Notes under the pieces: model-generated
What the model was told of the DNA's origin: nothing
Seen by the model: only the letters and a program-made list of their open reading frames with translations
The model's database searches: none
In this document: positions 1 through 11,851 of the stretch, in pieces
Numbering within the stretch: position 1 is the first letter of the stretch
Layout: the number at the start of each line of letters is the position of its first letter
NCBI GenBank assembly: GCA_905182985.1
Contig: CAJJDN010000065.1
Coordinates: 28,522 to 92,521, forward strand
DNA from: Paramecium sonneborni
Lineage: Eukaryota > Ciliophora > Oligohymenophorea > Peniculida > Parameciidae
Length of the DNA: 64,000 nt
Direction of reading: 5' to 3'
Made by a program: the position numbers and the translations under genes

Positions 1-815
1 TATTAATTTAGAATTCAAACTCGTTGAAAAATAAAATTAAATAAACCATAACTTTATGTCTATTAGATATTACTCTAGCTTTTATGCTCTAAATTACTTA
101 TGCAAACCCTTAAAAACATTTTATTTTAGCAATTAATTAATTATTGGCTTACTTATCATTAGGCCTTATTGTGTTTTAGTTATATTAATCTTATTCATTA
201 TTAAAAATTCACAAACTCTTAGCAGAAAATCGATAATTCAAAGAAAAAAATGAAATTTACTATGAAAACATTAATACTGAAGATTCTTTTGGATATTATT
301 ATAATTTAATTGGGTTGCTAAAAAAGATATTTCATATTTATTTTATGGTGTCTTTTTATTCCATTCCAATCCTTTAAACTCTATTTTGTTTTATATCTAC
401 ATCTGTAGGATTAGCCATTATTTGTTATAAAAATCCTTACAAAACTAAATCATAATATGTTCTTTAATTCTTTTAAGACTTAAACTTAAGCATCATTAAT
501 TTTATAATTGTAATTTTTTCAATTAATGATTATACAAATTATTAATTTATTAAACAAAATATTGATACCTTAGGTTGGATAATTATTTCATTAATTATTT
601 TTTCAATTTTACTTGAAATTTCTTAATTAATTTATGGTTTATTAAAATACTTTTATTAGATTATTTTGATAATAAAAACAATTTATTAGAAACCTAATTT
701 ATAGAAGGATATAAAGATTGATTAGTAGGTGTAAATTATAGAATAAAGTTAGACTATAAAATAAAATCAGTATAATGAAAACAAAAAATAATCAAGAATA
801 ATATTTGTTCCATGA
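1..815 (+). CDS. C-terminal part of a multi-pass membrane protein (5' end outside window)
   Basis: The frame is open from about base 18 to the TGA at 813-815 when TAA and TAG are read as Gln. It encodes at least four hydrophobic segments (around LCLLDITLAFMLQITYA, LLAYLSLGLIVF, FYSIPILQTLFCFISTSVGLAI and SIINFIIVIFSI), then a fifth near 590-650 and a short polar Gln/Lys/Asn-rich tail. The layout resembles the membrane tail of the giant gene at 14102-22755, so I infer the same type of ciliate surface protein, with a large extracellular N-terminal part outside the window. No catalytic motif is visible and the true 5' structure is unknown. Confidence 0.6.
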
Positions 816-1626
816 TAATTTTATATACAATATTATTTGAATATTAATTTATCTGATATATTTTACTATTATATAATTCTAATTTGTCCAGTATTAAATA
901 AAGTAAATAATTGTTTGAATATCACAATTATTTAACAGTTCAAAAAAAGAGGAAATCATAACCTAGAAAAAAGATAAAGCGAAACTCCTTTGATTTTTCT
1001 TTCCTTAAATTATTGGAATTTCGATACCAATCAAGAAATACTTCTCAATCAAATATACTAGAGATAATGACATCATATATAATTGGGCAATTTTGATCTT
1101 AATAATAATAAAGTAGTTATTTGGATTGTCTATTTGAAAATTCGGCTATCAAATAATGTTAGTGGGTTGGTAAATAATGATTATATTTTATTAAATTTTT
1201 CTTTATATTATTTAATATCAGTTTTGTACATTTAAAATAACTCTTCCTTAAGTACTTCTGAGTAACATAATTCAACAACTAAAATCTAATATATTGCTTA
1301 AGACCTTCAAAAGATTGGTATTATTTAATTTCGCTTTTCACCTCTCTCATTCTAAATTTCAATTCAAAATTTACAATAGCTTTAAATTTTTCTCGAATTT
1401 ATATTAGATCTAAAAGGATTAATCATCTACTTAATTCATTCTATTTTTATTGATAAGATCATAAAAATAGCCTCAAATGGACAATCTTTAAGAAATCCAA
1501 ACCAAAAAAATCGTTATTATTAAATATACATAATGAAAATTATTATCATTTGGATTGATTTAGCTTTGTTTTTATATAATTTTAATTTTTATTTTTTTTA
1601 ATTAAAATCTAAAGTCATCAAACAAA
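816..1626. other. Stretch without a recognised gene
   Basis: All frames contain TGA stops on both strands at short spacing and no fragment resembles a family I know. Short open stretches around 1040-1200 have a protein-like look but no clear start or intron chain. It may hold the 5' exons of the gene ending at 2158, or be intergenic. Confidence 0.4.
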
Positions 1627-2158
1627 ATGATTATCTTCATCCTTATATCATTTTATATAGTTTTATTTTATGAATTTTAACTTTTATTAGATAATAAATT
1701 TGTTTTTTTTCTAACTAAATTTGTTTATTAAAGGTTGTAAAATTCTTTATTGAAGTATATGATTTTAATTTTTAAAACAAAGATTTAAGATTTCGCATAA
1801 ATGAACAATTCAAACAATAATTTGAAGAAAGAATTCCACATAGTCACAAACATGAAGATGTACTTTCAAAAGAATATTGGATAAATAATTAAAATTAATG
1901 ATGAGGAAAGACAAAGTTAAATAATCTCAAAATCAGACCATGTTTTATTACCTGATTTACAATCAATGATAATCAATTTTGTTGACTTAGAGATTGATGA
2001 TCATAATGATCTAAGTATTAATCAATCTATATAGACACTTTCATCAACAAATGTTTCAAGTATAAATTTAAATAATTTTAGATAATAGATCCTCAAGAAG
2101 AATATAAATTTTTGCCTTTGAATCCTTTTCCTTAGACTCAGAGTGCGAAGAATTTTGA
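1627..2158 (+). CDS. Unidentified protein with hydrophobic N-terminus (possibly 3' end of a larger gene)
   Basis: From ATG 1627 the frame runs to TGA 2156-2158 with one intron at 2060-2081 (22 bases, GTATAA...TTTTAG). The coding length is then 510 bases, 169 residues. The first 20 residues are strongly hydrophobic (start MIIFILISFYIVLFYEF); the rest is polar and ends in an acidic Ser/Glu tail (DSECEEF). The tail style resembles the cytoplasmic end of the membrane protein at 14102-22755, so it could be the last exons of such a gene and not a complete one. The first duplicated block starts inside this intron at 2075, so the second block repeats only the last intron bases and the terminal exon. 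Function unknown. Confidence 0.35.
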
Positions 2159-3309
2159 ACTTATTCTAAAGAAAATCATTAAACAATATATCTTTCTCTA
2201 ATTATAATTACTTTTAATATAAAATCATATATATTGTTTATTAAATTTATTCAAAGATTGAAACTTATAACAGTTTATAATTTTTTTTTCATGTTTTATT
2301 CAAACAAAATTAATTAAATTAACGATTCTAATAAAAAGATAAAAGGGTAGAATAAGACAATTTAATTTTTGCTTTATTCATAAGCATGCACTTTAATACT
2401 TATCTTATGACTATTGGAAATCAATTTTTACATTATCTAATTAAATTATTTCTAGCTTTTTTTCATAGTCATTATAAATTATAAGAAATCCTTATGTAGG
2501 TTTAACAAAAATTATAGTTGCTTTAATTTTTAAAATGGATATAAATGTATTAAATCTTAAATATATATATGGATTCCTTCAATAAAATATATCAATCTTA
2601 GATTTATTTTGGTATTTAATAGTTAAGAATTCTTTACTTAATCAATCATTTTTTATATTTACATCACTAATTTAATCAATTAGACAATATATTAGGAATA
2701 AATGAAAAGTGATTCAGTTTGATTTTTTTTTTTCAATAAATAATTGGTTTATGATAAGATTGACTAAATATCTATCTAAATATCTGAAGAATAAAACTAA
2801 TTGGATTAGAAATATATCATATATATATAAAGATAGGCACTGATAATTTGCTTTATTTCTAAGAACTCAATACTTTTATTAGAATTGGGATTCATTTAGA
2901 TTCTAAGTAAAAGGGCTACTATATTACATATTAAATTTTATGGATGTAGTTGCTAAATAAGATGGGTTGTTTACAATTAAAAATGTTTTATAGAATTTTT
3001 GCTTATAAATATTTGGTGGACTGTCTATAGACTTTTTTTTAATAAAATTTAGAACATTTGCAATAGATTAAAAGATTCTAAGTTAAAACGATATTTTTAG
3101 AAAAAAATTGATAACTTCTTCGACTACAAGAGCATATTTTCATAATAATGCAGATAAATCAATATAAATTTTGATTTGAGAGAAATATTAGTAAATCTCC
3201 TGAAATATTATATTAATTGTGTTAAGTTTGAGTGAGAAAGAGGAAAATAAATTAAGAGTGAAAAAATAACGAGTTAAGTAAATAATTTTTGAACTATTGA
3301 TTCAGAATA
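2075..3309. repeat. First copy of a 1235-base direct duplication
   Basis: Reading the two blocks side by side, this block and 3311-4545 match base for base wherever I compared them, at a constant offset of 1236, including a run of nine T before CATG. They are separated by a single N at 3310. The block contains the terminal exon of the gene ending at 2158, then AT-rich sequence with no recognisable gene. Identity plus the N points to two contig ends that overlap but were joined without merging. Confidence 0.9.
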
Positions 3310-3310
3310 N
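3310..3310. other. Single ambiguous base (N) at a contig join
   Basis: The only non-ACGT character in the window. It sits exactly between two identical 1235-base blocks, so it most likely marks a scaffold join and not a base-call ambiguity. Confidence 0.9.
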
Positions 3311-4545
3311 ATTTTAGATAATAGATCCTCAAGAAGAATATAAATTTTTGCCTTTGAATCCTTTTCCTTAGACTCAGAGTGCGAAGAATTTTGAACTTAT
3401 TCTAAAGAAAATCATTAAACAATATATCTTTCTCTAATTATAATTACTTTTAATATAAAATCATATATATTGTTTATTAAATTTATTCAAAGATTGAAAC
3501 TTATAACAGTTTATAATTTTTTTTTCATGTTTTATTCAAACAAAATTAATTAAATTAACGATTCTAATAAAAAGATAAAAGGGTAGAATAAGACAATTTA
3601 ATTTTTGCTTTATTCATAAGCATGCACTTTAATACTTATCTTATGACTATTGGAAATCAATTTTTACATTATCTAATTAAATTATTTCTAGCTTTTTTTC
3701 ATAGTCATTATAAATTATAAGAAATCCTTATGTAGGTTTAACAAAAATTATAGTTGCTTTAATTTTTAAAATGGATATAAATGTATTAAATCTTAAATAT
3801 ATATATGGATTCCTTCAATAAAATATATCAATCTTAGATTTATTTTGGTATTTAATAGTTAAGAATTCTTTACTTAATCAATCATTTTTTATATTTACAT
3901 CACTAATTTAATCAATTAGACAATATATTAGGAATAAATGAAAAGTGATTCAGTTTGATTTTTTTTTTTCAATAAATAATTGGTTTATGATAAGATTGAC
4001 TAAATATCTATCTAAATATCTGAAGAATAAAACTAATTGGATTAGAAATATATCATATATATATAAAGATAGGCACTGATAATTTGCTTTATTTCTAAGA
4101 ACTCAATACTTTTATTAGAATTGGGATTCATTTAGATTCTAAGTAAAAGGGCTACTATATTACATATTAAATTTTATGGATGTAGTTGCTAAATAAGATG
4201 GGTTGTTTACAATTAAAAATGTTTTATAGAATTTTTGCTTATAAATATTTGGTGGACTGTCTATAGACTTTTTTTTAATAAAATTTAGAACATTTGCAAT
4301 AGATTAAAAGATTCTAAGTTAAAACGATATTTTTAGAAAAAAATTGATAACTTCTTCGACTACAAGAGCATATTTTCATAATAATGCAGATAAATCAATA
4401 TAAATTTTGATTTGAGAGAAATATTAGTAAATCTCCTGAAATATTATATTAATTGTGTTAAGTTTGAGTGAGAAAGAGGAAAATAAATTAAGAGTGAAAA
4501 AATAACGAGTTAAGTAAATAATTTTTGAACTATTGATTCAGAATA
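3311..4545. repeat. Second copy of the 1235-base direct duplication
   Basis: Same sequence as 2075-3309. After it the sequence continues into unique AT-rich DNA at 4546. Only the last intron bases and terminal exon of the upstream gene are repeated, so this copy has no start codon and should not be annotated as a second gene. Confidence 0.9.
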
Positions 4546-5126
4546 AAAAAAATATCTAAAACTTATTTAAAATTAAAGTCACTGCTACCAATAAGTCCAA
4601 TTCTAATCTTTATAAAATAATATTGTCAGGCAAGTTTTTATTAAACTATACAATATTTGATTTTGTATTTCAGCATGAATAGCACCAGAATATTATAAAA
4701 TTATTTAAAGATCAATATATAAAAATAAAAATTTTAATAATAACTTTTCTATCCCTTTCTATTTTCATTAACTCCTCAACAAGAATAAAACATATTTTTT
4801 ATTTTGTAAATTTTGGATGAAAAACTTCTTGATAATAGATACAATATTTCGCTTCATCAAATCAATTTGAAAAATAACAGCATTTTTAAGTGGTATTCAT
4901 CTCCAACCTTACTTCTATATCAAGATCTTAGATAATTTAAATAAATTAAACTATTTTTAAGGGATACTTGTTACTAAAGAAATACCATTAAGACTTATTT
5001 CCAACCTTTTTCAATTTGTCATCTTAATTGTACTTTTATTACAATTATTAGCTTTCAAAATGATTAATTGTTTTATTCTAATGATTTAATTGTCATATAA
5101 TATAATTAAAATTGCAATAATTTTTC
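4546..5126. other. AT-rich intergenic stretch upstream of the lectin-like gene
   Basis: No frame on either strand gives a convincing protein. It presumably contains the promoter of the gene starting at 5127. No specific element can be named. Confidence 0.5.
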
Positions 5127-6446
5127 ATGATATTACTGCTCATCTATCTAACTTTTACTTAAGGATTCATTAATTCTGATAATGGTTTGTATGATAAATT
5201 TGATGATTGGAATGATAATACTTTCTCTTGTTTTAACTCTTTTTCAAAAACAGGCACAATATCATTTTCAGGATCATTTGAAACCGTCCCAAAAGTTTTC
5301 TTAGTTTTGTAAAAGTTTGATTTAAAACGTACAACACTTGAATTCAGATTATCAATCACCAGCATAACATTAACAAGTACTATTTTACTTATTTTAGATT
5401 TTAACGTTTAAATAACTTGCCCATAAATTGGATAAGTCTATGGTATTCGGTTTTATTGGTATGCTATTGATGATCAAAGGATTTAAATAATTAATTCATT
5501 TAACATGGATAATCCAACCATTAAAACATTTGCTCATTAAAATGCTAATGCACTTTACGGTTTTGTAACTCTTACAAGTTTTTCTTATACAGGGGCATTT
5601 AACTTTTATATTTCTGTATTTTTTTTATTTTATTAAGATAACTTAACTAACTAAAACAAGTGTTACAGTCGATATTTCTGATTTATCTGCAAATCTTAAA
5701 TAATTAGGATATTAGATAATTCTAGGCACATAAGAAGTATTTCAATTATTTGGACATTAATCTCTAAATATTCCCTATAACAGTGATAGTTAGAATCTAT
5801 AAGGAAATAAATGGTTTGTAAATGTTCCAGAAGGTTTTAATTATGCTTATAACAATAATATAAGAATTTGGATGTAATACACTACTACAGTCCCCACTAT
5901 TTCTTACAGTATTAATTCATGTACCATTATTTTGAATTATTAGGGGGCTATTTTTTTGTACCAACCTACTATTAATCAGTTTGGATTTCTCATGTTTTCA
6001 AAAACAAATTTACACCAATCGAGCTACAAAGCATGAGAATATCACAAAAATTTGATTTTTAAAGTTTGAATAATCCAACAATATTATTTGAAATACCACA
6101 ATAAAATGAAAGTTATGGTTCAAATGGCATTTACTAAACAATTATTGATAAATCCTATTTGCCTGCATTATTAAATATTTATGTAAGATGCTCAGATGGT
6201 AAGACAATTAAGAGTACATTTAACATATGTAATAATTGTTCAGAAAAAAAAACCAAATCTTTTACACATGTATGTTATAAGGCTATAAATTTAATATCAT
6301 ATTTTACTAGATTTAGTTCAGCTACATAAGCTCATTAAGAATTAACAATCACCATTTCAGATTCTGAGATCAATATTGTTCAAGTAGTTTACAATTAAAT
6401 TTAAACCTAAGAAAATATATTAGATATTTAAATATTAAATATTTGA
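5127..6446 (+). CDS. Secreted H-type-lectin-like protein
   Basis: ATG 5127 opens a signal peptide (MILLLIYLTFTQGF). Introns at 5377-5397 (21), 5616-5637 (22, ends AAG) and 5921-5943 (23) give 417 residues to TGA 6444-6446. About residues 30-130 read like an H-type lectin domain: a strand with TISFSGSFETVPKVFLVL, then a segment with LTNFNVQITC and a final strand with YGIRFYWYAIDD, where the family has its Tyr/Trp-rich C-terminal strand. The next ~250 residues contain further beta-rich sequence, a CNNC motif and no transmembrane segment, so the protein is probably secreted or surface-bound. H-type lectins bind carbohydrates; which sugar is not readable here. A 68-codon open frame on the minus strand at 5159-5365 is a shadow of this gene. 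Domain naming is from pattern recognition only. Confidence 0.7.
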
Positions 6447-7223
6447 TTAATTATTCAAATTCATCTATATATATAAATTTGTATTTAATAACCTTTACTC
6501 AAAAATTAAAAATTAATAATCGTAGATGATTTTAAGATTTTTTATTTATTTATAAATATTATTATCTATACTCAAACTAAATTATGATTTCTTCAAAAAA
6601 ATTTACCATTATTTTTTCTCTAGATTGTTTTTACATTTAAGTAATAATATCGAAATTTTCAACTAAAATTGATGATATTAGCTAATCTCATTTACATTGT
6701 AAAAAGGCATAAAGTTAAAAAAAAATAACTAAAATCATAAACATAAAATCTTATTTTTCGTTTGATTTTATTTTGTTCTTGTGGATATAAAATTGTAATA
6801 TGTTTTAGATTTTTAAATATTTTATAAGTGTTTGCAAATCGATTGATGAAAATTCTAATAATGAAAATTCTCATATTGAATTCTTTTTGATTTAAATTAA
6901 TATTTAAACTTCTTAACAATTTTGTTTTCTATACAATTATATATCAGCTAGCTAAACCAAGCCAGATCAATTTATTCCAACTCCATTGAGCAATAATCAA
7001 GTTTTAGAAAAATAACCCTGCTTAAAAATTAAAGTCAATAAAATAAGAATGATTAATAAATTTTTGGTATATTAAAAATAAGGAAATATAAATTATTTAA
7101 ATTTTGGAATGTTATGTTTGAAAGATATAGAAACTTTCTAGAGCCAATCCGATATTATTAATTAAGTGATTTTAAAAGATATTTTAAGGCTCTAAAAAAT
7201 TAGTATATTTCATTTATTCAATT
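6447..7223. other. AT-rich intergenic stretch
   Basis: No supported gene. A minus-strand open frame at 6692-6919 is Ile/Phe/Lys-rich with no recognisable motif. The stretch separates two secreted-protein genes on the same strand and should contain the promoter for 7224. Confidence 0.5.
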
Positions 7224-8015
7224 ATGGTTTTAATAACAATCATCAGAGTTTTATTCACTGATATACCATTTTATCTATGGTTAAATTAATTAAGTGAAAA
7301 TCATTTCCCAAGGATACCTTCTGAATGGAAACTGATAAATCCATATTCATCTAATTAATATATCAATTGTGCTGGAAAAGATGTGTATGGAGGATTCAAT
7401 ATATTTTTTGGAAGTTCTCAAATTATTGGAAATTTCTTTAATTTTCCAATTCACACTCACATGAGAGTTAATTTTACAATATATTACATTGATTCATGGG
7501 ATAATCACACACTAACACTTTAATTAGACAATAATTATTACTTTTATAGCAAAGATTATTATACAGAAAGGTACGATCTTTGTGGTTCATCATTATGGAA
7601 GGATGACTTTGAATAGGTTTCAATAGTATAATTACATAAAGACAATTCATTGACTGTTAGTATGAGAGTAAATTTAGATCAAGCACCAGATGATGGTAAA
7701 ATGACTATAACTTATCTTAGAATCTTATGGTTTTAGAGAATTCACTATTGAACTAAATGTATATTATAATTGTGCAGAATTTTATACTGAATGCAACTTC
7801 TAAGGATAAGTTATTAAAATCTGCAATAGATAACCTAATTTAACAAGAAGTTCTTAACCTACTTAAATTAAATCTGTAAGAGTACCAGTCAGAGGAAGAG
7901 TTATTCTTTAAAGTATTAATTATGGGAAATTAGAGTTAACTGAGGACTTAAATTGCATCAATGAATTTACTGTAAAAATATATTATTTCAATAGTTCCCA
8001 AAATATATTCCATGA
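7224..8015 (+). CDS. Secreted ciliate ectodomain plus beta/gamma-crystallin-like protein
   Basis: ATG 7224 begins a hydrophobic leader. Introns at 7696-7720 (25) and 7972-7994 (23) give 247 residues ending at TGA 8013-8015; both are supported by restored protein sequence on each side (for example APDDESYGFREFTI across the first). Residues ~35-165 form a domain with INCAGKDVYGGF, YYIDSWDN, a CG before WKDDFEQVSI, and VNLDQAPDDES. I recognise this arrangement from N-terminal ectodomains of large ciliate surface proteins. Residues ~170-240 look like one beta/gamma-crystallin motif pair (FQGQVIKICNRQPNL, then IKSVRVPVRGRVILQS), a fold that often binds calcium or structures the surface. There is no membrane anchor, so it is probably secreted. 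The combination is unusual and the crystallin call is by pattern only. Confidence 0.65.
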
Positions 8016-8682
8016 AAAATATAGTTTCAAGGAGAAATTGATTATTATATTATAAAAATTGATCAAGCTACTTCGAGAGATATTCTACAAAGTTTTTATT
8101 TTTTAATTTAAATTTAAATTAAAAAATAATATTAATAATTAATTATTCTTGTGTGGAAAAACAATCTTTGTAGGGAAACCTTATTTTTATATAAATTTGA
8201 TTTCTTTTAGTAATTCTATGCTTTATTATTATTAACACATATAAATCAATTTGAGTTTATTCAAAATCAAATTGCTCATTGATTAAATGATATTTGCTTT
8301 CTTGAGTAGTTGATATTTAAACTTTTATTTCTTAATTTTCTATAAAGTTCCATGAAAATTAAAAAAATAAATAATTAAAAAATAGCATAAATATACGTCG
8401 AAAATAATAATTATTTCTAGGTAAAATTAAACATTTCCTTTTTCTAAAGCAGTTTTCTGCTTTAGTTTACTTATAAATACATGTTAGTATACATGAAAAA
8501 TATATGAACTGAGAAGATTTTAAAGTTATATCTTAATTTTAAGAAATGAATTCATGAATAATTTTAAGTTAGTCAATATTTAATATTTGTAATTTAATCT
8601 TAAAATTCATAATATTTTAATAACTTATATATTTATTGTTAAATAAAAATTAAATATAGGCAATATAAAATTAAGAGCAATT
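8016..8682. other. Convergent intergenic stretch
   Basis: It lies between the 3' ends of the plus-strand gene ending at 8015 and the minus-strand gene ending at 8683. Very AT-rich, no motif recognised. It could contain decayed C-terminal sequence of the receptor gene, but I cannot show this. Confidence 0.45.
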
Positions 8683-10290
8683 TCATGTTTCTTCTTTCTA
8701 AAATTTTGTTAAGGAGGAAAAAAGTTAGGAAGAAATAATTTATTCCTTATCCTATAATTTTTTCTTTGGGTAAATCAAACTTATTTTTTCATTTCTCACA
8801 AATTGAAAAGCTTCAATAAGTTTACACTGTTCAGATTTTTAAAACTAGGAATTATAAAGAGTTTTGTCGATTTTTTAAAAGGTTTCATACAATTTAGATA
8901 ATGAATTATTTTTCGATTAAAAGAAGTTATGATTGAAAATGTCATCCTTCAATTTATAATCAAATTTTCCATTTAAATATTTCATCATCATATCCAAAAT
9001 TAGATTAGTTGAATGAAATAAAAACCTAAGAGGCAAAATGGTTAGTAATAAGATAATTATGTCAATCACAACAGCATATAAACTCATATTTGCGTACCAA
9101 GACACTACCTATTAAATTTTACCATCTAAAACTTAAGCTATTTCTTGTTCAAATGTAAAATTTTATAAACTAAATTATTGAATATAAATACGTTAATGCA
9201 ATTAATTATGTTTAAGGAAGTTAAGAAGCCTTTATGTAAACATTTTATTTTAATAATGTATTGTACTTATAAATTGGATAATTAGTATGATTTATGGAAT
9301 ATTTGATTTCTTCCCAATCTGTTATATTAAATCCTGTTAATGACTCATTATATATTAGATCATAAATATTTTCAATTTAATGCTCAAAAAAGCATTTTGT
9401 ATAGACAAGTGTTCCATCTTCATATACAATTATCAAATTTATTTTATCCATATACAAAAAGTTCTATAATTGAAGAAAATCGATTAATAAGGAAGCAATT
9501 CCTGTTATTTAAAATTTCGGATCAAACAAAATATTAGAAAATGTAGCCAAAATTTAATTATAATTTTGCATATGAAATAATCTACTGATTTTAAAAGGAA
9601 TAAATTATTTTGTTTTTTATAATTCTGAAGTGTAATTAATAAACCATTGCTACTAAAAAGCTTCAACAGTTTCATTTTCTGGTTTCGTAGGATAATAAAC
9701 TGTTAATAAATTATCTGTTAAGGAAACTATATATATTTGTTAAGAAACAATATTGAAATCAAAAGTAAATTAAAGAGTATGCAACAAATTAACAAACTTT
9801 AAAAAAGGCTTTGTTTCTGCATTTTTTAAACTTTGATTTGATATGAAAGTAAAGCAACTACTTGAAATTTACATATATCGATTGTATTATTACATAATTT
9901 TACAATGTTAAATTTCTTAACCAATTTTAAGGTCCATCTTCTGCATCTAATAATTCATTGATACTAATTTTGTCATCTTAGTTTAAATCAAAAAAAATGC
10001 AAATTATAATACATACATTGCATTTTGAGATTAAATTGAGAGAGCTCTATATTTATAAATTCATTATACTTTTTATTTTGTATAGTTAAAATTTATTCTG
10101 AAATTATTTAAACTTAATCAGTAGCCATTTATAATTGAATCTTTTAACATCCAATAAGTATTGCTAAGCTTAATCCAAGAATTATGAATGTATAGATTAT
10201 CAAAATTGTACTCATTCTTAACTTTGATGCTATATTCTTAAAGCTACTTGAGTTAATCGTACTACTTTCTTGACAATCAGATACCGGCAT
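8683..10290 (-). CDS. Two-pass sensor receptor with large extracellular domain, no output domain
   Basis: Start ATG at 10290 (MPVSDCQESS). Introns at 10047-10069 (23) and 9170-9191 (22) leave 520 residues to TGA at 8683-8685. A further possible intron at 9977-10012 (36 bases, in phase) would shorten it by 12. Layout: ~30 cytosolic residues; TM1 around MSTILIIYTFIILGLSLAIL; about 330 residues outside; TM2 around LYAVVIDIIILLLTILPLRF; then a short juxtamembrane stretch (KYLNGKFDYKLKDDIF) resembling a HAMP linker, and a ~60-residue tail. This is the architecture of Cache-type sensors found in ciliates, which usually continue into TPR, cyclase or kinase regions. Here the frame stops soon after the linker, so the gene looks truncated or specialised. 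Ligand unknown. Confidence 0.6.
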
Positions 10291-11851
10291 TTTTTATCTT
10301 AATTATTAATTTGATGATTTAAAATTTCTCAATTAAATAGAGGTATATTTGTACTATTTAAAACAATGATGGCAAAGTTAAATTTAATTTAGCGAAGTAA
10401 ATATTCATTCAAATGATATTTGATTGCATAAAATAGAAAGATAATTGATCCTATAATTTTATTTATTTAATGTGGCGTTAAAATACTGTTCATTAATTTA
10501 ATATTTTATTTTAATGATTTACTTATTATAAGAAATTTAATCAATTAATTTAATAAGATTAAATATCTTTTTTGAGAAAATACTAGACTTTTAGTATTTA
10601 GATCAATTATCTGTTTTTTTTAAAATATCAAATTTAGCTTTTTTCCAAAATTTTAGTTTAAAGATGATAATTATAAATAAATATTTTATCCATTTCGATA
10701 TGGATTATATATCATTAACTATCGGTCTTGAAAAATTATTTATATTATCAAAAAGTTAAATAAAATTTTAATAAACCGCCCTTAATGAAGTATTTTTATT
10801 ATCAGCTAAGAAATTGAAAAAATATTTATCAAAATAAACAACTATGTTCACTTAAGAAAAATATAGCATCATCGAATATGATAAAACTTTAGAATTTATT
10901 TTTTATGTCCTTATTGTATTTGCTATCATTCAGTATTCAAATAATCTAAAATTATAGTAAATTCAAATTTATTTAGACCCAGATAATAAAAATGAATAGT
11001 ATGATTTTTAACAATTAATTTATTTAAAATAAATTTTGAATGATATATATGTATTTTATTCTATGACTATTTAGTTAGAATAATAGCCTATCATAAGATA
11101 TATTAATTATCCATTCAAATCTCCATCAAAAGACGAATTCCAACCAAAAATTTTCCTGTTTAATAAAAACTAATTTATCATCATGATTATCAATAAATTG
11201 ATATGCTCTTAAAAAGTTTGACAATATTCAAGGTTAAATAAAGTCTTGATCAATCAATTGGTTTTTTTAATTATATAGGTCATGCATATAGTCTGGATAT
11301 CTCGATATTGTAATATCAACAATCTTTTTTCTTGTAATAATAGGATTGATATAAATAGAGGATTTTGAGTTAAAATATATATAGAAAGTTGTTATTTTAA
11401 TATAAATTGAATAATAAATACAAACTTATGATTTTATTGAGAGTGGTTTTCAATATTAAATAAGTAAATCAATTAATTTATATAATCTCTAAACTTAATT
11501 AAGTAATCAAGGCTATATTAACTTCAAAATAACAAACAATCTTATGGTTAAAGCATATTCTTCAAGATATAATTTATCATAGTTTAAAGTAATGGTTAAA
11601 AAATTCAACTTTAAAAAATTTTTAGACATAAAAGTTAACATAAAAAAATATAAATAATTAAACAATCCAATTTGAGGCTTGCCTAATTTTTATATTGCAA
11701 AAAATTTAATATTTATTTTCAATTTAGTTTAATGTATAAAATAATCAGGAAGATCAAATGTCATTCTTGAATTCATATAGGTAAAATAAAAATTATGATT
11801 AAATTTTCTTGTGAAGTAATGTAGGGTGTAAAAAAAGTTTAATAGATATTT
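10291..11851. other. Long stretch with one unassigned open frame (10844-11221, plus)
   Basis: The only interesting frame starts at ATG 10844 (MFTQEKYSIIEYDKT) and runs 125 codons to TGA 11219-11221. It has a hydrophobic segment near residues 18-32 and a Pro/Lys stretch (YINYPFKSPSKDEFQPK) that looks coding, but I recognise no family and find no intron chain extending it. The rest is AT-rich and unresolved. The promoter of the minus-strand receptor at 10290 should be at its left edge. Confidence 0.35.

Noticed and set aside
2075..4545. Tandem repeat as a real biological duplication or transposon
   Set aside because: No terminal inverted repeats or transposase, copies identical, and a single N lies exactly at the junction; an assembly overlap is simpler.
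5159..5365. 68-residue open frame on the minus strand that looks protein-like
   Set aside because: It lies wholly inside the first exon of the lectin-like gene on the plus strand, which has a signal peptide, intron chain and domain logic; the minus frame is a shadow.
9951..9989. Perfect-looking EF-hand loop (DLNQDDKISINELL) on the minus strand
   Set aside because: It is in a different frame from the receptor model, which needs this stretch in another frame to give a length divisible by three and to join both membrane segments. No start or partner EF-hand was found in its frame. It could be revisited if transcripts show another splice pattern.
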